A stretch of DNA of 64,000 nt. It comes from Alkaliphilus transvaalensis ATCC 700919. Lineage in GTDB: Bacteria > Bacillota > Clostridia > Peptostreptococcales > Natronincolaceae. The position numbers and the translations under genes were made by a program. The notes under the pieces were generated by a model. That model was not told the origin of the DNA. It saw only the letters and a program-made list of their open reading frames with translations, and made no database searches. The stretch is taken from contig NZ_JHYF01000003.1 of assembly GCF_000621485.1 (NCBI RefSeq), forward strand, positions 62,001 to 126,000, written 5' to 3'. Positions 44,554 to 53,823 of this stretch are shown here, one piece after another (position 1 is the first letter of the stretch; each line of letters starts with the position of its first letter).

Positions 44554-45723
44554 ATGAAAATTGGAATTATTGGAAAAGGAAGAATGGGAATCGATATGTT
44601 CTTATATCTTCTCAATTATAACTGTGAGTTAGTTTTGATATGTAGAAAAGAAGATGATGTAAAAGTAATCAATGCAGATGTTGAAAAAATATTATTGAAA
44701 AAGAAAAAGCGTGGCTTGTTATCGGAAGAGGATTACAAGATCCATCGACAATTATTTACTGTGTCAACAAAATACGAAGAACTAAGGAACTGTAATCTTG
44801 TAATTGAGACTGTAATAGAGGACTTAGCTGTAAAGCAGGAATTAATAGCTAAAGTTGAAGAGATTGTATCTGATGAATGCATTATTTCCTCCAATACATC
44901 TTCTTTAAATTTAGAATTAGTATTTAAGAATTGTCGACTTAAACATAGATGTATGGGGTTACACTTCTTTTATCCTATTAAATGTACAAGCTTTGTTGAA
45001 ATTAGCTTAACAAAAGATACCGACCGAGCCTATGTAAATCAGGTAGTAGACCTAATGAAAAATGTGGATAAAGAATCATTAGTGGTACAAGATGAGGGTT
45101 GTCTAGTAATGACTAAAATCATTAACACCATTGTTTCTTATTCATATCTAATTTATCAAGAGGGCTATTTGAGTATTAAACAGTTGGATTCATTAATTAA
45201 GAATGAGGTAATGATGTTTGGTCCATTTGAAATTGTTGATTCAACAGGTTTATATATCATTTTAGCATGTCTTAAAAACTTTGACTTAAAGTCAAGACGA
45301 TACGATAATTTGTATGAAAACTTTTATTCTAAGTTATTGAAGGTTTACGAAAAAGGATATATTGGAGGAGCTACCGGAAAGGGATTAGTTTTTTTTGAAT
45401 CAGAAGAGGCTCAAGATAGAAATAATTTAAATAATTTAAGTGAGAGTGAACTTGATATTTATCAAGCAAAATGTGTGAAAAGACTTCAGTCTATGCTATT
45501 AAATGAAGTGGCATATTTGTTAAATAGTAAAATCGTTAAAGATATAAAATTACCATTAGTTATACAGGAAATCCTTGGGTTAAGAAAGAGCTTAGTGGAA
45601 ATGTACAACGATATGGGTAAAGGTACCATCGAAAAAACCTTGGCTGATGACTTTATTACTTACAATATGGAACTATTCAAAAAAGAAGATTTTAGTATTT
45701 TTGAAGACCTCATTAATAATTAG
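44554..45723 (+). CDS. 3-hydroxyacyl-CoA dehydrogenase family protein
   Basis: The 389-residue protein starts with the Rossmann motif MKIGIIGKGRMG and has SSNTSSLNLE and GLHFFYPI with the catalytic His. A C-terminal 3HCDH domain and an extra C-terminal segment make it about 100 residues longer than a Hbd-type enzyme. It interconverts 3-hydroxy and 3-keto thioesters. As no FabG-like ketoreductase is present, it is the obvious candidate for beta-keto reduction on the growing chain. A GTG at 44545 is open but poorly supported. Confidence 0.88.
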   Translation: MKIGIIGKGRMGIDMFLYLLNYNCELVLICRKEDDVKVINADVEKILLKKKKRGLLSEEDYKIHRQLFTVSTKYEELRNCNLVIETVIEDLAVKQELIAKVEEIVSDECIISSNTSSLNLELVFKNCRLKHRCMGLHFFYPIKCTSFVEISLTKDTDRAYVNQVVDLMKNVDKESLVVQDEGCLVMTKIINTIVSYSYLIYQEGYLSIKQLDSLIKNEVMMFGPFEIVDSTGLYIILACLKNFDLKSRRYDNLYENFYSKLLKVYEKGYIGGATGKGLVFFESEEAQDRNNLNNLSESELDIYQAKCVKRLQSMLLNEVAYLLNSKIVKDIKLPLVIQEILGLRKSLVEMYNDMGKGTIEKTLADDFITYNMELFKKEDFSIFEDLINN

Positions 45724-45840
45724 TGATTAATGAGCATTGAGTATTGAGTATTCAGTATTGATGTAACATGACTTTATTTTCACCCTGCAGGAGTAAACGA
45801 CCAGTAAACGGATGAAAATGAGTTTACGAATGTTGACTGT

Positions 45841-45868
45841 TTTACATATGAACTTAGAGGTCTATACA
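45841..45868 (+). promoter_or_regulatory. Possible promoter before the deoxysugar genes
   Basis: TTTACA (45841-45846) and TATACA (45863-45868) with 16-bp spacing lie 54 bp upstream of the rmlA-like start. The preceding AGTAAACG direct repeats at about 45791-45810 might be regulatory. Confidence 0.4.
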
Positions 45869-45921
45869 TAAAGGAATGGATTTAATAAGGACAGCGTATA
45901 AACGAAAGGAGAGAATAAATA

Positions 45922-46791
45922 ATGAAAGGAATAATTTTAGCGGGGGGTAGTGGTACTCGCCTTTACCCAATCACTAAATCTATATCGAAGCAAATATTAC
46001 CATTATATGATAAGCCAATGATCTATTATCCTCTATCAACACTGATGTTATCAGGAATTCGTGAAGTTCTAATCATATCAACACCCCATGACTTACCCCT
46101 ATTTAAAAGAATGTTTGGATCAGGCGAACAAATAGGCATGAGTTTTTCTTATGCAGTTCAAGAAGCACCAAATGGTTTAGCAGAAGCATTTATTATTGGT
46201 GAAGAGTTTATAGGGGATGACAAAGTTGCCCTTGTTTTAGGTGATAATGTCTTCTATGGCAAAGGCTTTAGTGGCATGTTAGAGGAATGTGCAGAATTAG
46301 ACGAAGGAGCGATCATTTTTGGATACTATGTTAAAAACCCAAGGGCATATGGGGTTGTTGAGTTTGATGATGAAGATAATGCCCTTTCGATAGAAGAAAA
46401 ACCACAAAATCCAAAATCAAATTACGCTGTTCCAGGGCTATATTTTTATGATAACGATGTTGTTGAAATTGCTAAAAATGTAAAACCATCAAATAGAGGC
46501 GAACTAGAAATAACGGCAGTAAATAATGAGTATTTAAGAAGAAAGAAATTAAAGGTCAAATTATTTGGTAGGGGAATGGCATGGTTAGATACAGGAAACC
46601 ATGAAGACCTATTGGCTGCAAGTAATTTTGTTGAAACCATTCAAAAAAGGCAAGGTTTATATGTATCCTGCATTGAAGAAATCGCTTATCGAAAAGGATT
46701 TATTAACAAAGATACATTAATTCAATTGGCACAGCCACTTATTAATATTGATTATGGTAAATACTTACTTGAAATTGCGGAGGGTCTATAA
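45922..46791 (+). CDS. rmlA: Glucose-1-phosphate thymidylyltransferase
   Basis: The 289-residue nucleotidyltransferase begins [18 protein letters not shown], the GGxGTRLxPxT nucleotide loop, and has VLGDNVFYG and [11 protein letters not shown]. It makes dTDP-glucose from dTTP and glucose-1-phosphate, the entry to all dTDP-deoxysugars. Its stop shares the A of the next start, so rmlA and rmlC are coupled. AAAGGAGAG precedes the ATG. Confidence 0.96.
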   Translation: MKGIILAGGSGTRLYPITKSISKQILPLYDKPMIYYPLSTLMLSGIREVLIISTPHDLPLFKRMFGSGEQIGMSFSYAVQEAPNGLAEAFIIGEEFIGDDKVALVLGDNVFYGKGFSGMLEECAELDEGAIIFGYYVKNPRAYGVVEFDDEDNALSIEEKPQNPKSNYAVPGLYFYDNDVVEIAKNVKPSNRGELEITAVNNEYLRRKKLKVKLFGRGMAWLDTGNHEDLLAASNFVETIQKRQGLYVSCIEEIAYRKGFINKDTLIQLAQPLINIDYGKYLLEIAEGL

Positions 46792-47348
46792 TGATTAGTT
46801 ATGGTAATTTTACTTTTATAAAAACAGAAATTAGCGGAGTGGTAATTGTAGAGCCTAAAATATATGGGGACAGTCGTGGTTACTTTATGGAAAGCTACAC
46901 TAAGGAAGATTTTAAACTTGGTGGCATAGATGTAGAGTTTGTGCAAGATAACCAATCTAAGTCTAAAAAAGGTGTGTTGAGAGGATTACATTTTCAAACC
47001 CAGAACCAGCAGGGTAAGCTTGTTCGAGTTTTATCGGGGGAGGTTTATGATGTAGCAGTAGATATTAGAAAAGGTTCTAGTACATATGGTAAGTGGGTTG
47101 GTACATATTTAAGTTCTGAGAATAATAAACAGTTTTACATGCCACCAGGATTTGCCCATGGCTATTTAGTCTTAAGCGATGAAGCTATATTTGGATATAA
47201 ATGTACTGACTATTATAATGCAAAAGCTGAAGGGGGCATTATGTGGAATGATCCTGATATTGGAATTGAATGGCCCCTAGAAAGAATTTCAGAAATGATC
47301 TTATCAGAGAAAGACAAAAATCTGCCATATTTAAAAGACTTAAAATAA
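46791..47348 (+). CDS. rmlC: dTDP-4-dehydrorhamnose 3,5-epimerase family protein
   Basis: The 185-residue cupin-fold epimerase has KGVLRGLHFQTQ with the catalytic His and PPGFAHGYLVLSD. A later Tyr lies in YKCTDYY. It epimerises C3 and C5, or C5 alone, of the 4-keto sugar and thereby makes an L-series sugar possible. Whether it acts on the 2-deoxy intermediate here is not readable from sequence. Confidence 0.93.
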   Translation: MISYGNFTFIKTEISGVVIVEPKIYGDSRGYFMESYTKEDFKLGGIDVEFVQDNQSKSKKGVLRGLHFQTQNQQGKLVRVLSGEVYDVAVDIRKGSSTYGKWVGTYLSSENNKQFYMPPGFAHGYLVLSDEAIFGYKCTDYYNAKAEGGIMWNDPDIGIEWPLERISEMILSEKDKNLPYLKDLK

Positions 47349-47369
47349 TATTTTAAAGGGGAATCGCAT

Positions 47370-48440
47370 ATGACAACTATTTTAGTAACTGGTGGAGCGG
47401 GGTTTATCGGTAGTAACTTAGTAAAGTATATGTTAAATGAATACAAAGACTATAAAATAATAAACTTGGATCTCTTAACTTATGCAGGAAACCTTGAAAA
47501 TTTAAGTGATCTAGAGGATACAGAAAATTATAAGTTTATTAAAGGTGATATTACAGATAGGGAACTTATGACAAGGTTATTTAGTGAAAATCAAATAGAT
47601 CAAGTAATCCATTTAGCAGCTGAATCACATGTTGATAGAAGTATAACAGATCCTGAAATATTTATTAAAACAAATGTTTTAGGCACACAAGTACTACTAG
47701 ATTGTGCTAAATCAGCATGGACAACAGGTAAGGATGAATGGGGATATCCAACATTTATAGAAGGTGCCAAGTTTCTTTTTGTTTCTACAGATGAAGTTTA
47801 CGGTGAATTAGGGAAGGAAGGATTATTTACTGAAGTTACTCCAATTGCCCCTAATAGCCCTTATGCAACTTCTAAAGCAAGTGCAGATTTGTTGGTTCGA
47901 GCCTATAATAAAACCTATAAAATGCCTGTCAATATAACAAGGTGCTCTAATAATTATGGTCCTTATCAATTTCCCGAAAAGTTAATACCACTAATGATAT
48001 CTAATGCCATTGATCATAAGACATTACCTGTATATGGGGATGGTATGCAAATCCGTGACTGGCTACATGTTAAGGATCATTGTAGTGCTATTTGCACAGT
48101 ACTTCGAGCGGGTAAAGATGGAGAGGTATATAATATTGGCGGCAATAATGAAAAAGCCAACATAGATGTTGTAAAATTAATCCTTTCAGCTCTTGGAAAG
48201 TCTGAAAACTTAATTACCTATGTAACTGATCGCTTAGGTCATGATAGAAGATATGCCATTGATAACACTAAAATTACAAATGAGCTTGGATGGAAGCCTA
48301 GTTGTACTTTTGAAGAGGGGATTACTGAAACGATAGAATGGTATATAAACAATGCTAACTGGTTAAAGAAAGTACGCTCAGGCGAATATATGAACTACTA
48401 CACAAGAATGTATGGTAGTAGAGAGGTACTAAATGGATGA
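47370..48440 (+). CDS. rmlB: dTDP-glucose 4,6-dehydratase
   Basis: The 356-residue extended SDR has TGGAGFIGSNLVKYML at the N-terminus, AAESHVDRS, FVSTDEVYGELG and the catalytic YATSKA. It has RCSNNYGPYQFPEKLIPLM further on. It converts dTDP-glucose to dTDP-4-keto-6-deoxyglucose. It completes the common part of the deoxysugar pathway with rmlA and rmlC in a tight operon. Confidence 0.97.
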   Translation: MTTILVTGGAGFIGSNLVKYMLNEYKDYKIINLDLLTYAGNLENLSDLEDTENYKFIKGDITDRELMTRLFSENQIDQVIHLAAESHVDRSITDPEIFIKTNVLGTQVLLDCAKSAWTTGKDEWGYPTFIEGAKFLFVSTDEVYGELGKEGLFTEVTPIAPNSPYATSKASADLLVRAYNKTYKMPVNITRCSNNYGPYQFPEKLIPLMISNAIDHKTLPVYGDGMQIRDWLHVKDHCSAICTVLRAGKDGEVYNIGGNNEKANIDVVKLILSALGKSENLITYVTDRLGHDRRYAIDNTKITNELGWKPSCTFEEGITETIEWYINNANWLKKVRSGEYMNYYTRMYGSREVLNG

Positions 48441-48510
48441 AATTCCTTGTAAGAAAGGGAAAGGCTCAGTTGGATTATGAAATAAGACGATCTAGATTGG
48501 GGTGAAAACT

Positions 48511-48696
48511 TTGAATAATAATGAAATTTTAGAGGCGATTCTTCAGCAATGTATTGTAAAAGATGAAAAAATGTTTCTAACTTGTGAGATAGCTTTTAAA
48601 ATTGCTAAAGAGATGGATGTAAGTATCTCAAATATAGGGCTATTATGCAATGAAAATAACATTAGAATTAAGAATTGCCAAGTTGGATGTTTTTAG
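48511..48696 (+). CDS. Small helix-turn-helix protein of the type seen with MobB-like genes
   Basis: The protein of about 61 residues contains TCEIAFKIAKEMDVSISNIG followed by NIRIKNCQVGCF. The helical repeat looks like a small winged-helix/HTH module, and the CQxGCF ending, as I recall, recurs in short anaerobe proteins beside molybdopterin genes. Starts at GTG 48502 or TTG 48511 are both open; GGGGTG favours the TTG. The neighbouring MobB-like P-loop protein supports a link to Mo/W cofactor biology, but this is tentative. Confidence 0.5.
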   Translation: MNNNEILEAILQQCIVKDEKMFLTCEIAFKIAKEMDVSISNIGLLCNENNIRIKNCQVGCF

Positions 48697-48752
48697 ATTT
48701 ACCTAATATCCTAATTTGAAGACAATTATCTAATCGTAAGGGGTTGTAAAAA

Positions 48753-49340
48753 ATGATACCTAAAAAAATTCATATACCTCAAATGTTGATGATAGGATCT
48801 ACAGGACGAAATAGCGGCAAAACCACCCTTGCCATGGAAATTGTAAAACAGTGGCAAGATAAAATTTCTGTGATTGGTCTAAAGGTTGTAACAATTGAAG
48901 AACGGGATGGAAAATGCCCTAGAGGTGGGGCGGGATGTGGTATCTGTTTAGCCTTGAAAGGAAACTTTGAGCTACAAGAAGAAACCAACCCAAACAATAA
49001 TAAAGATACATCATTATTATTGTCTTCTGGTGCAGAAAAGGTATACTTGCTAAAAACATTGAAAGAACATATGAACAATGCAATTAAATCTTTTATGGAG
49101 TTAATTAATGAAGATGCAATGATAATTTGTGAATCCAACAGCCTTCGTAAAACAGTAGATCCTGGATGTTTTCTAATGATTGACAATAACAAGAAGAGCC
49201 CTATAAAAAGGTCAGCTGCTGAGGTAAGGGATATGGCAGATATGATTATTGATGATGATATTAAAAGTAATCTTAATAATATTATGAAGAAAATAATAGT
49301 TACTAATACTGAAACGGGCCTTACTATATCTTTAAAATAA
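48753..49340 (+). CDS. MobB-like P-loop NTPase
   Basis: The 195-residue protein has a Walker A loop GSTGRNSGKTTLA at about 16-28 and a cysteine-rich stretch CPRGGAGCGICLALKG near 53-68. An acidic strand ends in ICESNS, recalling the MobB/cobyrinic-acid-synthase-type G3E relatives. MobB assists guanylation of molybdopterin. Within this cluster it may serve the aldehyde:ferredoxin oxidoreductase at 59290, although AOR-family enzymes normally use non-nucleotide pterin, so the match is imperfect. Function inferred. Confidence 0.6.
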   Translation: MIPKKIHIPQMLMIGSTGRNSGKTTLAMEIVKQWQDKISVIGLKVVTIEERDGKCPRGGAGCGICLALKGNFELQEETNPNNNKDTSLLLSSGAEKVYLLKTLKEHMNNAIKSFMELINEDAMIICESNSLRKTVDPGCFLMIDNNKKSPIKRSAAEVRDMADMIIDDDIKSNLNNIMKKIIVTNTETGLTISLK

Positions 49341-49398
49341 TAATTTATAGTTACTGGATAGAAACCCATATGAGCAATAATATTTAAAGGAGAAGCTT

Positions 49399-50592
49399 AT
49401 GAAAAAGAAAGTTTTGTTTTTTGGAGAGGGAATAGCACTGTCACATATTGTAAGACCATTATATTTAGCCAGATGTCTTGATAAGGAAAAGTATGAGATA
49501 TCATTTGCTTGTAGTGAGGCTTTTAAGGGTTTTGTAGAAGGAAAGGTGGATCATTATTATGAAATCCCAAGTATGTCACCTGGAGAGTTTGAAAAACGCT
49601 TAGAAAGTCCAAAAAAAATCTATGATAATAAAATATTATCCCAATATATTGACTCGGAATTACAATTACTATCTGAGGTAAAGCCAGATGTAGTTATTGG
49701 TGATATGAGGGCTACGTTAGCTATTTCTGCTAGGCAGGCCAATATTCCATATATCAATATATCTAATGCATATTGGAGCCCATTTTCTACTCAAGAAAGA
49801 CAAATGCCCGAGATCCCTGCTTTAGAATGGATGAATTTTAAGTTTCGAATGAAGTTTATGAAGCTGGTTTTTCCGTTGGTAGTTAAAGGATACATTCAGG
49901 ATTATAACAAAAATAGGGTTAAGATAGGATTACCACCTGTTAAATCTATGCAGGAGATGCATTGTGATGGTGATTGGAATTTATATGTGGATACGCCCAC
50001 CCTTGCACCGACCTATAATTTACCTAAATCACACCAATATATTGGGCCAATAACAGAGTTTATTGATAATGAACTTCCAGATTGGTGGCACGATGTAAAG
50101 AATGACAAGCCTATTATATATTTTACCGTAGGTTCTACAGGAAATGTAGCAATCTTAAAGCCAATATTAGAGGTACTAAAAAAGCTTCCAGTGACAGTTC
50201 TTATGTCAACGGCAGGCAGGGATCTTGGTACTTTACCTAGCAATTTTTATGTTAGCAAATACCTACCAGCCCTACTTGTGATTGAAAAATCTGACTTAGT
50301 AATATGTAATGGCACTGGAGGGTTATATCAAGCGCTTTCAAAGGGGAAACCGGTACTTGCTTTCACAAAGAACATGGATCAATTTTTAGCAATGGATATG
50401 GTTGAAAAAAATGGAGCTGGAAAGCTAATTAGACCTTGCTTTGCAACGGAAGACTACATTTTACAGAATATTGAAGCCATGTTACAGGAATCTTCTTGGA
50501 AAAAAAATGCCCAAAAAATTCAATCACAAATAGAAAAATACAATCCTAAGACACTTTTTATTGATGTCATTGATCACGTAGTTAACCATTAG
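49399..50592 (+). CDS. GT1-like glycosyltransferase B
   Basis: The 397-residue GT-B protein is paralogous to the enzyme at 38982-40190. It begins VLFFGEGIALSHIVRPLYLA and has SDLVICNGTGGLYQALSKG with NMDQF in the donor site. The HGG motif of GT1 enzymes is again changed, here to NGTGG. The pair probably arose by duplication and may add two sugars successively. AAAGGAG precedes the ATG. Confidence 0.85.
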   Translation: MKKKVLFFGEGIALSHIVRPLYLARCLDKEKYEISFACSEAFKGFVEGKVDHYYEIPSMSPGEFEKRLESPKKIYDNKILSQYIDSELQLLSEVKPDVVIGDMRATLAISARQANIPYINISNAYWSPFSTQERQMPEIPALEWMNFKFRMKFMKLVFPLVVKGYIQDYNKNRVKIGLPPVKSMQEMHCDGDWNLYVDTPTLAPTYNLPKSHQYIGPITEFIDNELPDWWHDVKNDKPIIYFTVGSTGNVAILKPILEVLKKLPVTVLMSTAGRDLGTLPSNFYVSKYLPALLVIEKSDLVICNGTGGLYQALSKGKPVLAFTKNMDQFLAMDMVEKNGAGKLIRPCFATEDYILQNIEAMLQESSWKKNAQKIQSQIEKYNPKTLFIDVIDHVVNH

Positions 50593-50662
50593 TGAATGAA
50601 AAAATAGTCGAGGAATTGATATCAAAACTTTATACCGATCTAAAGAGGAAGGGAGAGTACAT

Positions 50663-51817
50663 ATGGCGATTCAGTTATTTGTTCCTAGTTTTGATGTAGA
50701 AAGTTGTTTGTCTGAAATTAAGGAATGCTTAGAAACAGGATGGACAGGACTAGGGTTTAAAACAGTACAATTTGAGGAAGCGTGGAAAAGCTATACAGGG
50801 CTTAATAATGCACATTTTTTAAATTCTGCAACATCTGGTTTAAATATTGCCTTTGATATTTTTAAAGAAAAATATGGTTGGCAGGATGATGATGAGGTTA
50901 TAACAACACCGTTAACTTTTGTCTCTTCAAATCATGCAATTCTATTGGCTGGACTTAAACCAATATTTGCTGATGTAGATGATACATTATGTTTGGACCC
51001 AGTTGAAGTAGAAAAAAAGATAACCGAAAAAACAAGAGCAGTTCTATTTGTTGGGATGGGGGGAAACGCTGGACATTATAACAAAATAGTAGAACTCTGT
51101 AAAAAGAATAACCTTAAGTTAGTTTTAGATGCTGCCCATATGGCTGGTACACGAGTTGATGGAGAAATACCAGGTAAAGAAGCTGATGTTGTCGTATACT
51201 CATTTCAAGCCGTTAAGAATCTACCAACGGCAGACAGTGGCATGATCTGTTTTAAACTAAATGAATTAGATGAAATAGTTCGCAAAAAAACTTGGCTGGG
51301 CATAAATAAAGATACATATTCTAGAACAAATACAAAAGGAAATTATAAGTGGAAGTATGATGTCGAATACGTTGGACAAAAGTATCACGGTAATTCCATA
51401 ATGGCAGCAATTGGTCTAGCGCAATTAAAACAATTGGATAGGGATAACGCATATAGAAGACAAATTGCAAAATGGTATAGGGACGGTTTTGCCCCTTATA
51501 AAGATAAAATCGGGTTAGTCAATATTCCTAGTGAATGTGAGTCTTCTTCACATTTATTCCAGATTATAGTAGAAGATCGGGATTCTCTGATGAATGCTCT
51601 TAATGAGGAGAATATTTACCCGGGAGTACATTATGTAGATAACACCCAATATAGGATGTATGAATATGCCAAAGATACTTGTTCGAAAGCAACTTATATA
51701 AGTGACCATATCATATCATTGCCGATTCATATGAAACTGACCTATGAAGATGTTCAAATTGTAATATCTGCCGTAATAACCCATATAACTAAAGGTGATA
51801 TGGTGATAAAAAAATAG
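50663..51817 (+). CDS. DegT/DnrJ/EryC1/StrS sugar aminotransferase
   Basis: The 384-residue fold-type I PLP enzyme has NSATSGLNIAFD, TTPLTFVSSNHA, LVLDAAHMAG and the PLP lysine K185 in YSFQAVKNLPTADSG. Because the lysine is present, it is an aminotransferase rather than a PMP-dependent 3-dehydrase, where His replaces Lys. It would put an amino group on C3 or C4 of a dTDP-keto-deoxysugar. GGAAGGGAG precedes the ATG. Confidence 0.9.
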   Translation: MAIQLFVPSFDVESCLSEIKECLETGWTGLGFKTVQFEEAWKSYTGLNNAHFLNSATSGLNIAFDIFKEKYGWQDDDEVITTPLTFVSSNHAILLAGLKPIFADVDDTLCLDPVEVEKKITEKTRAVLFVGMGGNAGHYNKIVELCKKNNLKLVLDAAHMAGTRVDGEIPGKEADVVVYSFQAVKNLPTADSGMICFKLNELDEIVRKKTWLGINKDTYSRTNTKGNYKWKYDVEYVGQKYHGNSIMAAIGLAQLKQLDRDNAYRRQIAKWYRDGFAPYKDKIGLVNIPSECESSSHLFQIIVEDRDSLMNALNEENIYPGVHYVDNTQYRMYEYAKDTCSKATYISDHIISLPIHMKLTYEDVQIVISAVITHITKGDMVIKK

Positions 51818-51869
51818 AAAGTTAACTGTCTAAAAGATAACTTTGAAAGAAAAGGAAAGGTATGTACTT

Positions 51870-53078
51870 ATGAAAAAAATAATATTTATGAGTTTCCCTG
51901 ATGAGGGGCATATGAATCCGTCAATAGAACTATGTAGGCAGTTAGGTGCCAAAGGTGTGAAAATTGTCTACTATGCTCTTAAACAAGACTTTCATAAATT
52001 TGAAGGAATCGAAAACATAGAGCTAAAAAGTTATCCAGATGAATTTCTACCTGTGATCAATTACTTTGCTACTCAAGTTGATAAATTAGTAAGAAATCTG
52101 ATCAAAGCGATACATATGTTGTATTACTGCAATCGTGAGTTGATAGATTTTACGATGAAGGAAATTGAAAAAGAAAAACCAGATTTAGTGATTAATGATA
52201 TATTTGCAATATGGGGAAAAGCAGCAGCTAGGTATCATAAAGTACCAATAGCTATATTTAGTTCAGCCTTTTTAATGGATCCAAAAGGAAGTGGAGATCC
52301 AGGAATGTTAAAAACGATTTTCACCAGTATTCCTACTTTAGTACAAGCACTCAAATTAAGAAAAGAAGTGATGAAAAAGTATAATGTAAAATGCGATTCT
52401 CCCATGCAGATACCATCAGATCAAGGGGAATATACAATTGTTACTACTTCAAAAAAACTTCAACCAGGTAGTGAAAACTTTGGTAGCAATGTTAAATTTA
52501 TTGGATTCAGTAAAGAAGCAAAACCTTCAGATGCCCAAAGAGATACTATTTTTGTAAGTTTAGGCTCCATTAGTAAAAGCAAGACTTTCTGGAACAAGTG
52601 TTTAGAGGCAACTAAAGATTTAGGTTATAAGGTAGTATTTGTCTTAGGTCTAAATGCTGAAGAGAACATTAATAAAGAACTTCTAAGTGATAATGTAACA
52701 ATACATACCAAAGTATCTTTAGCCGATTATGAGAATTATATTCAAAGATCAGCCCTATTCATTAACCATGGGGGGTTAAATAGTATTACTTTGTCCATTT
52801 TTTATAAGACTCCAATATTGGTTTGTCCTATTTCTATGGAACAATATGAGAATGGAAAAGCCATTGACAATAGTAATTGTGGAAAAACCTTTAAGAATCA
52901 GAAGATGTCAGTATCTAAATTAAGAAAAGCCATTCAGAGTATTCTAGAAGATAAAACGATTCCTTTAAGTATTGATGAATGTAGTAAAGAATTACAAAAT
53001 TCTATTGGCTTTGCAAATGTTGCAGATGATATTATTGAGACTTTTAACTTGAAAGATAGAATAATTAATTATGATTAG
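51870..53078 (+). CDS. MGT-family (macrolide-type) glycosyltransferase C
   Basis: The 402-residue GT-B enzyme begins MKKIIFMSFPDEGHMNPSIE and keeps the GT1 donor signature SALFINHGGLNSITLS followed by PISMEQYENG. It is unlike the other two transferases of the cluster and closer to macrolide glycosyltransferases. It likely transfers an activated deoxysugar to the aglycone. AAAGGAAAGG supports the ATG at 51870 over an upstream TTG at 51843. Confidence 0.9.
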   Translation: MKKIIFMSFPDEGHMNPSIELCRQLGAKGVKIVYYALKQDFHKFEGIENIELKSYPDEFLPVINYFATQVDKLVRNLIKAIHMLYYCNRELIDFTMKEIEKEKPDLVINDIFAIWGKAAARYHKVPIAIFSSAFLMDPKGSGDPGMLKTIFTSIPTLVQALKLRKEVMKKYNVKCDSPMQIPSDQGEYTIVTTSKKLQPGSENFGSNVKFIGFSKEAKPSDAQRDTIFVSLGSISKSKTFWNKCLEATKDLGYKVVFVLGLNAEENINKELLSDNVTIHTKVSLADYENYIQRSALFINHGGLNSITLSIFYKTPILVCPISMEQYENGKAIDNSNCGKTFKNQKMSVSKLRKAIQSILEDKTIPLSIDECSKELQNSIGFANVADDIIETFNLKDRIINYD

Positions 53079-53772
53079 TGACGTTAATAGCGGGATTAAT
53101 AAAGTAATTGAATCAAGTTGCATTGTCTCAAATAATCTTGTGAAGGTATGGGTTATGAAACTAGATTACTTTATACCATTTAGGGAATTGCTTATTTCAT
53201 TTCTAGCTGCCGATGAACGGGAAAAGTATAAAAATTTTAATCGTGAGTTAAGTAAAAATTTGTATCTATTAAGAAAGGCTATAACACGCAAAGTAATCAG
53301 TGACTATCTAAATTTACCACCTAATGATTTACAAATACGATATGATCATAAGAATAAGCCATATATTTATGGGAAACAAATCAATTATAATATTTCCCAT
53401 TCTTCAAGTTATTTAATGATAGGGATTTCAAAAGATAAACAAATTGGCGTGGACATACAAAAAATAGATGATAGGAAGAAAGAAATACCGATATCAATTT
53501 TTTCAAAGCAGGAACTAGAGAAGTATGATTCAAGTCAATGCTCTGGAAAAAGGGAGTTCTTTTGGAAAACATGGGCATTAAAGGAAGCCATAACAAAGGC
53601 TACAGGAGATGGAATGACAACAAATTTTTGTGACATAGATGCTTCTACGCTTGATGTAAACCAAGAAGAGACAGTAGAACTACAATATTCAAATAAAGTT
53701 TATATAAGTGCAATAGTCTTTGTAAAAATAGAAAATGATTATGTATATTCATATGTTTTGTTGAATGGATAA
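53071..53772 (+). CDS. Sfp-type 4'-phosphopantetheinyl transferase
   Basis: The protein has up to 233 residues with NYNISHSSSYLMIGI and the metal-binding GVDIQ (126-130). WALKEAITKATGDGM (168-182) is the full P-PANT signature. It converts the apo-ACP of the cluster to its active form. The first ATG overlaps the glycosyltransferase stop, and a KVWVMKL sequence at about 25-31 matches the usual family beginning. The true start may be a codon or more downstream. Confidence 0.93.
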   Translation: MISDVNSGINKVIESSCIVSNNLVKVWVMKLDYFIPFRELLISFLAADEREKYKNFNRELSKNLYLLRKAITRKVISDYLNLPPNDLQIRYDHKNKPYIYGKQINYNISHSSSYLMIGISKDKQIGVDIQKIDDRKKEIPISIFSKQELEKYDSSQCSGKREFFWKTWALKEAITKATGDGMTTNFCDIDASTLDVNQEETVELQYSNKVYISAIVFVKIENDYVYSYVLLNG

Positions 53773-53823
53773 AATGAGGGGTAAGTAGGGAGTTTTAAAT
53801 AAAAAGTGATAGGACTGAGATAA

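Noticed and set aside
50663-51817. PMP-dependent sugar 3-dehydrase (ColD/SpnQ type)
   Set aside because: The PLP lysine K185 is present, whereas 3-dehydrases have His there.
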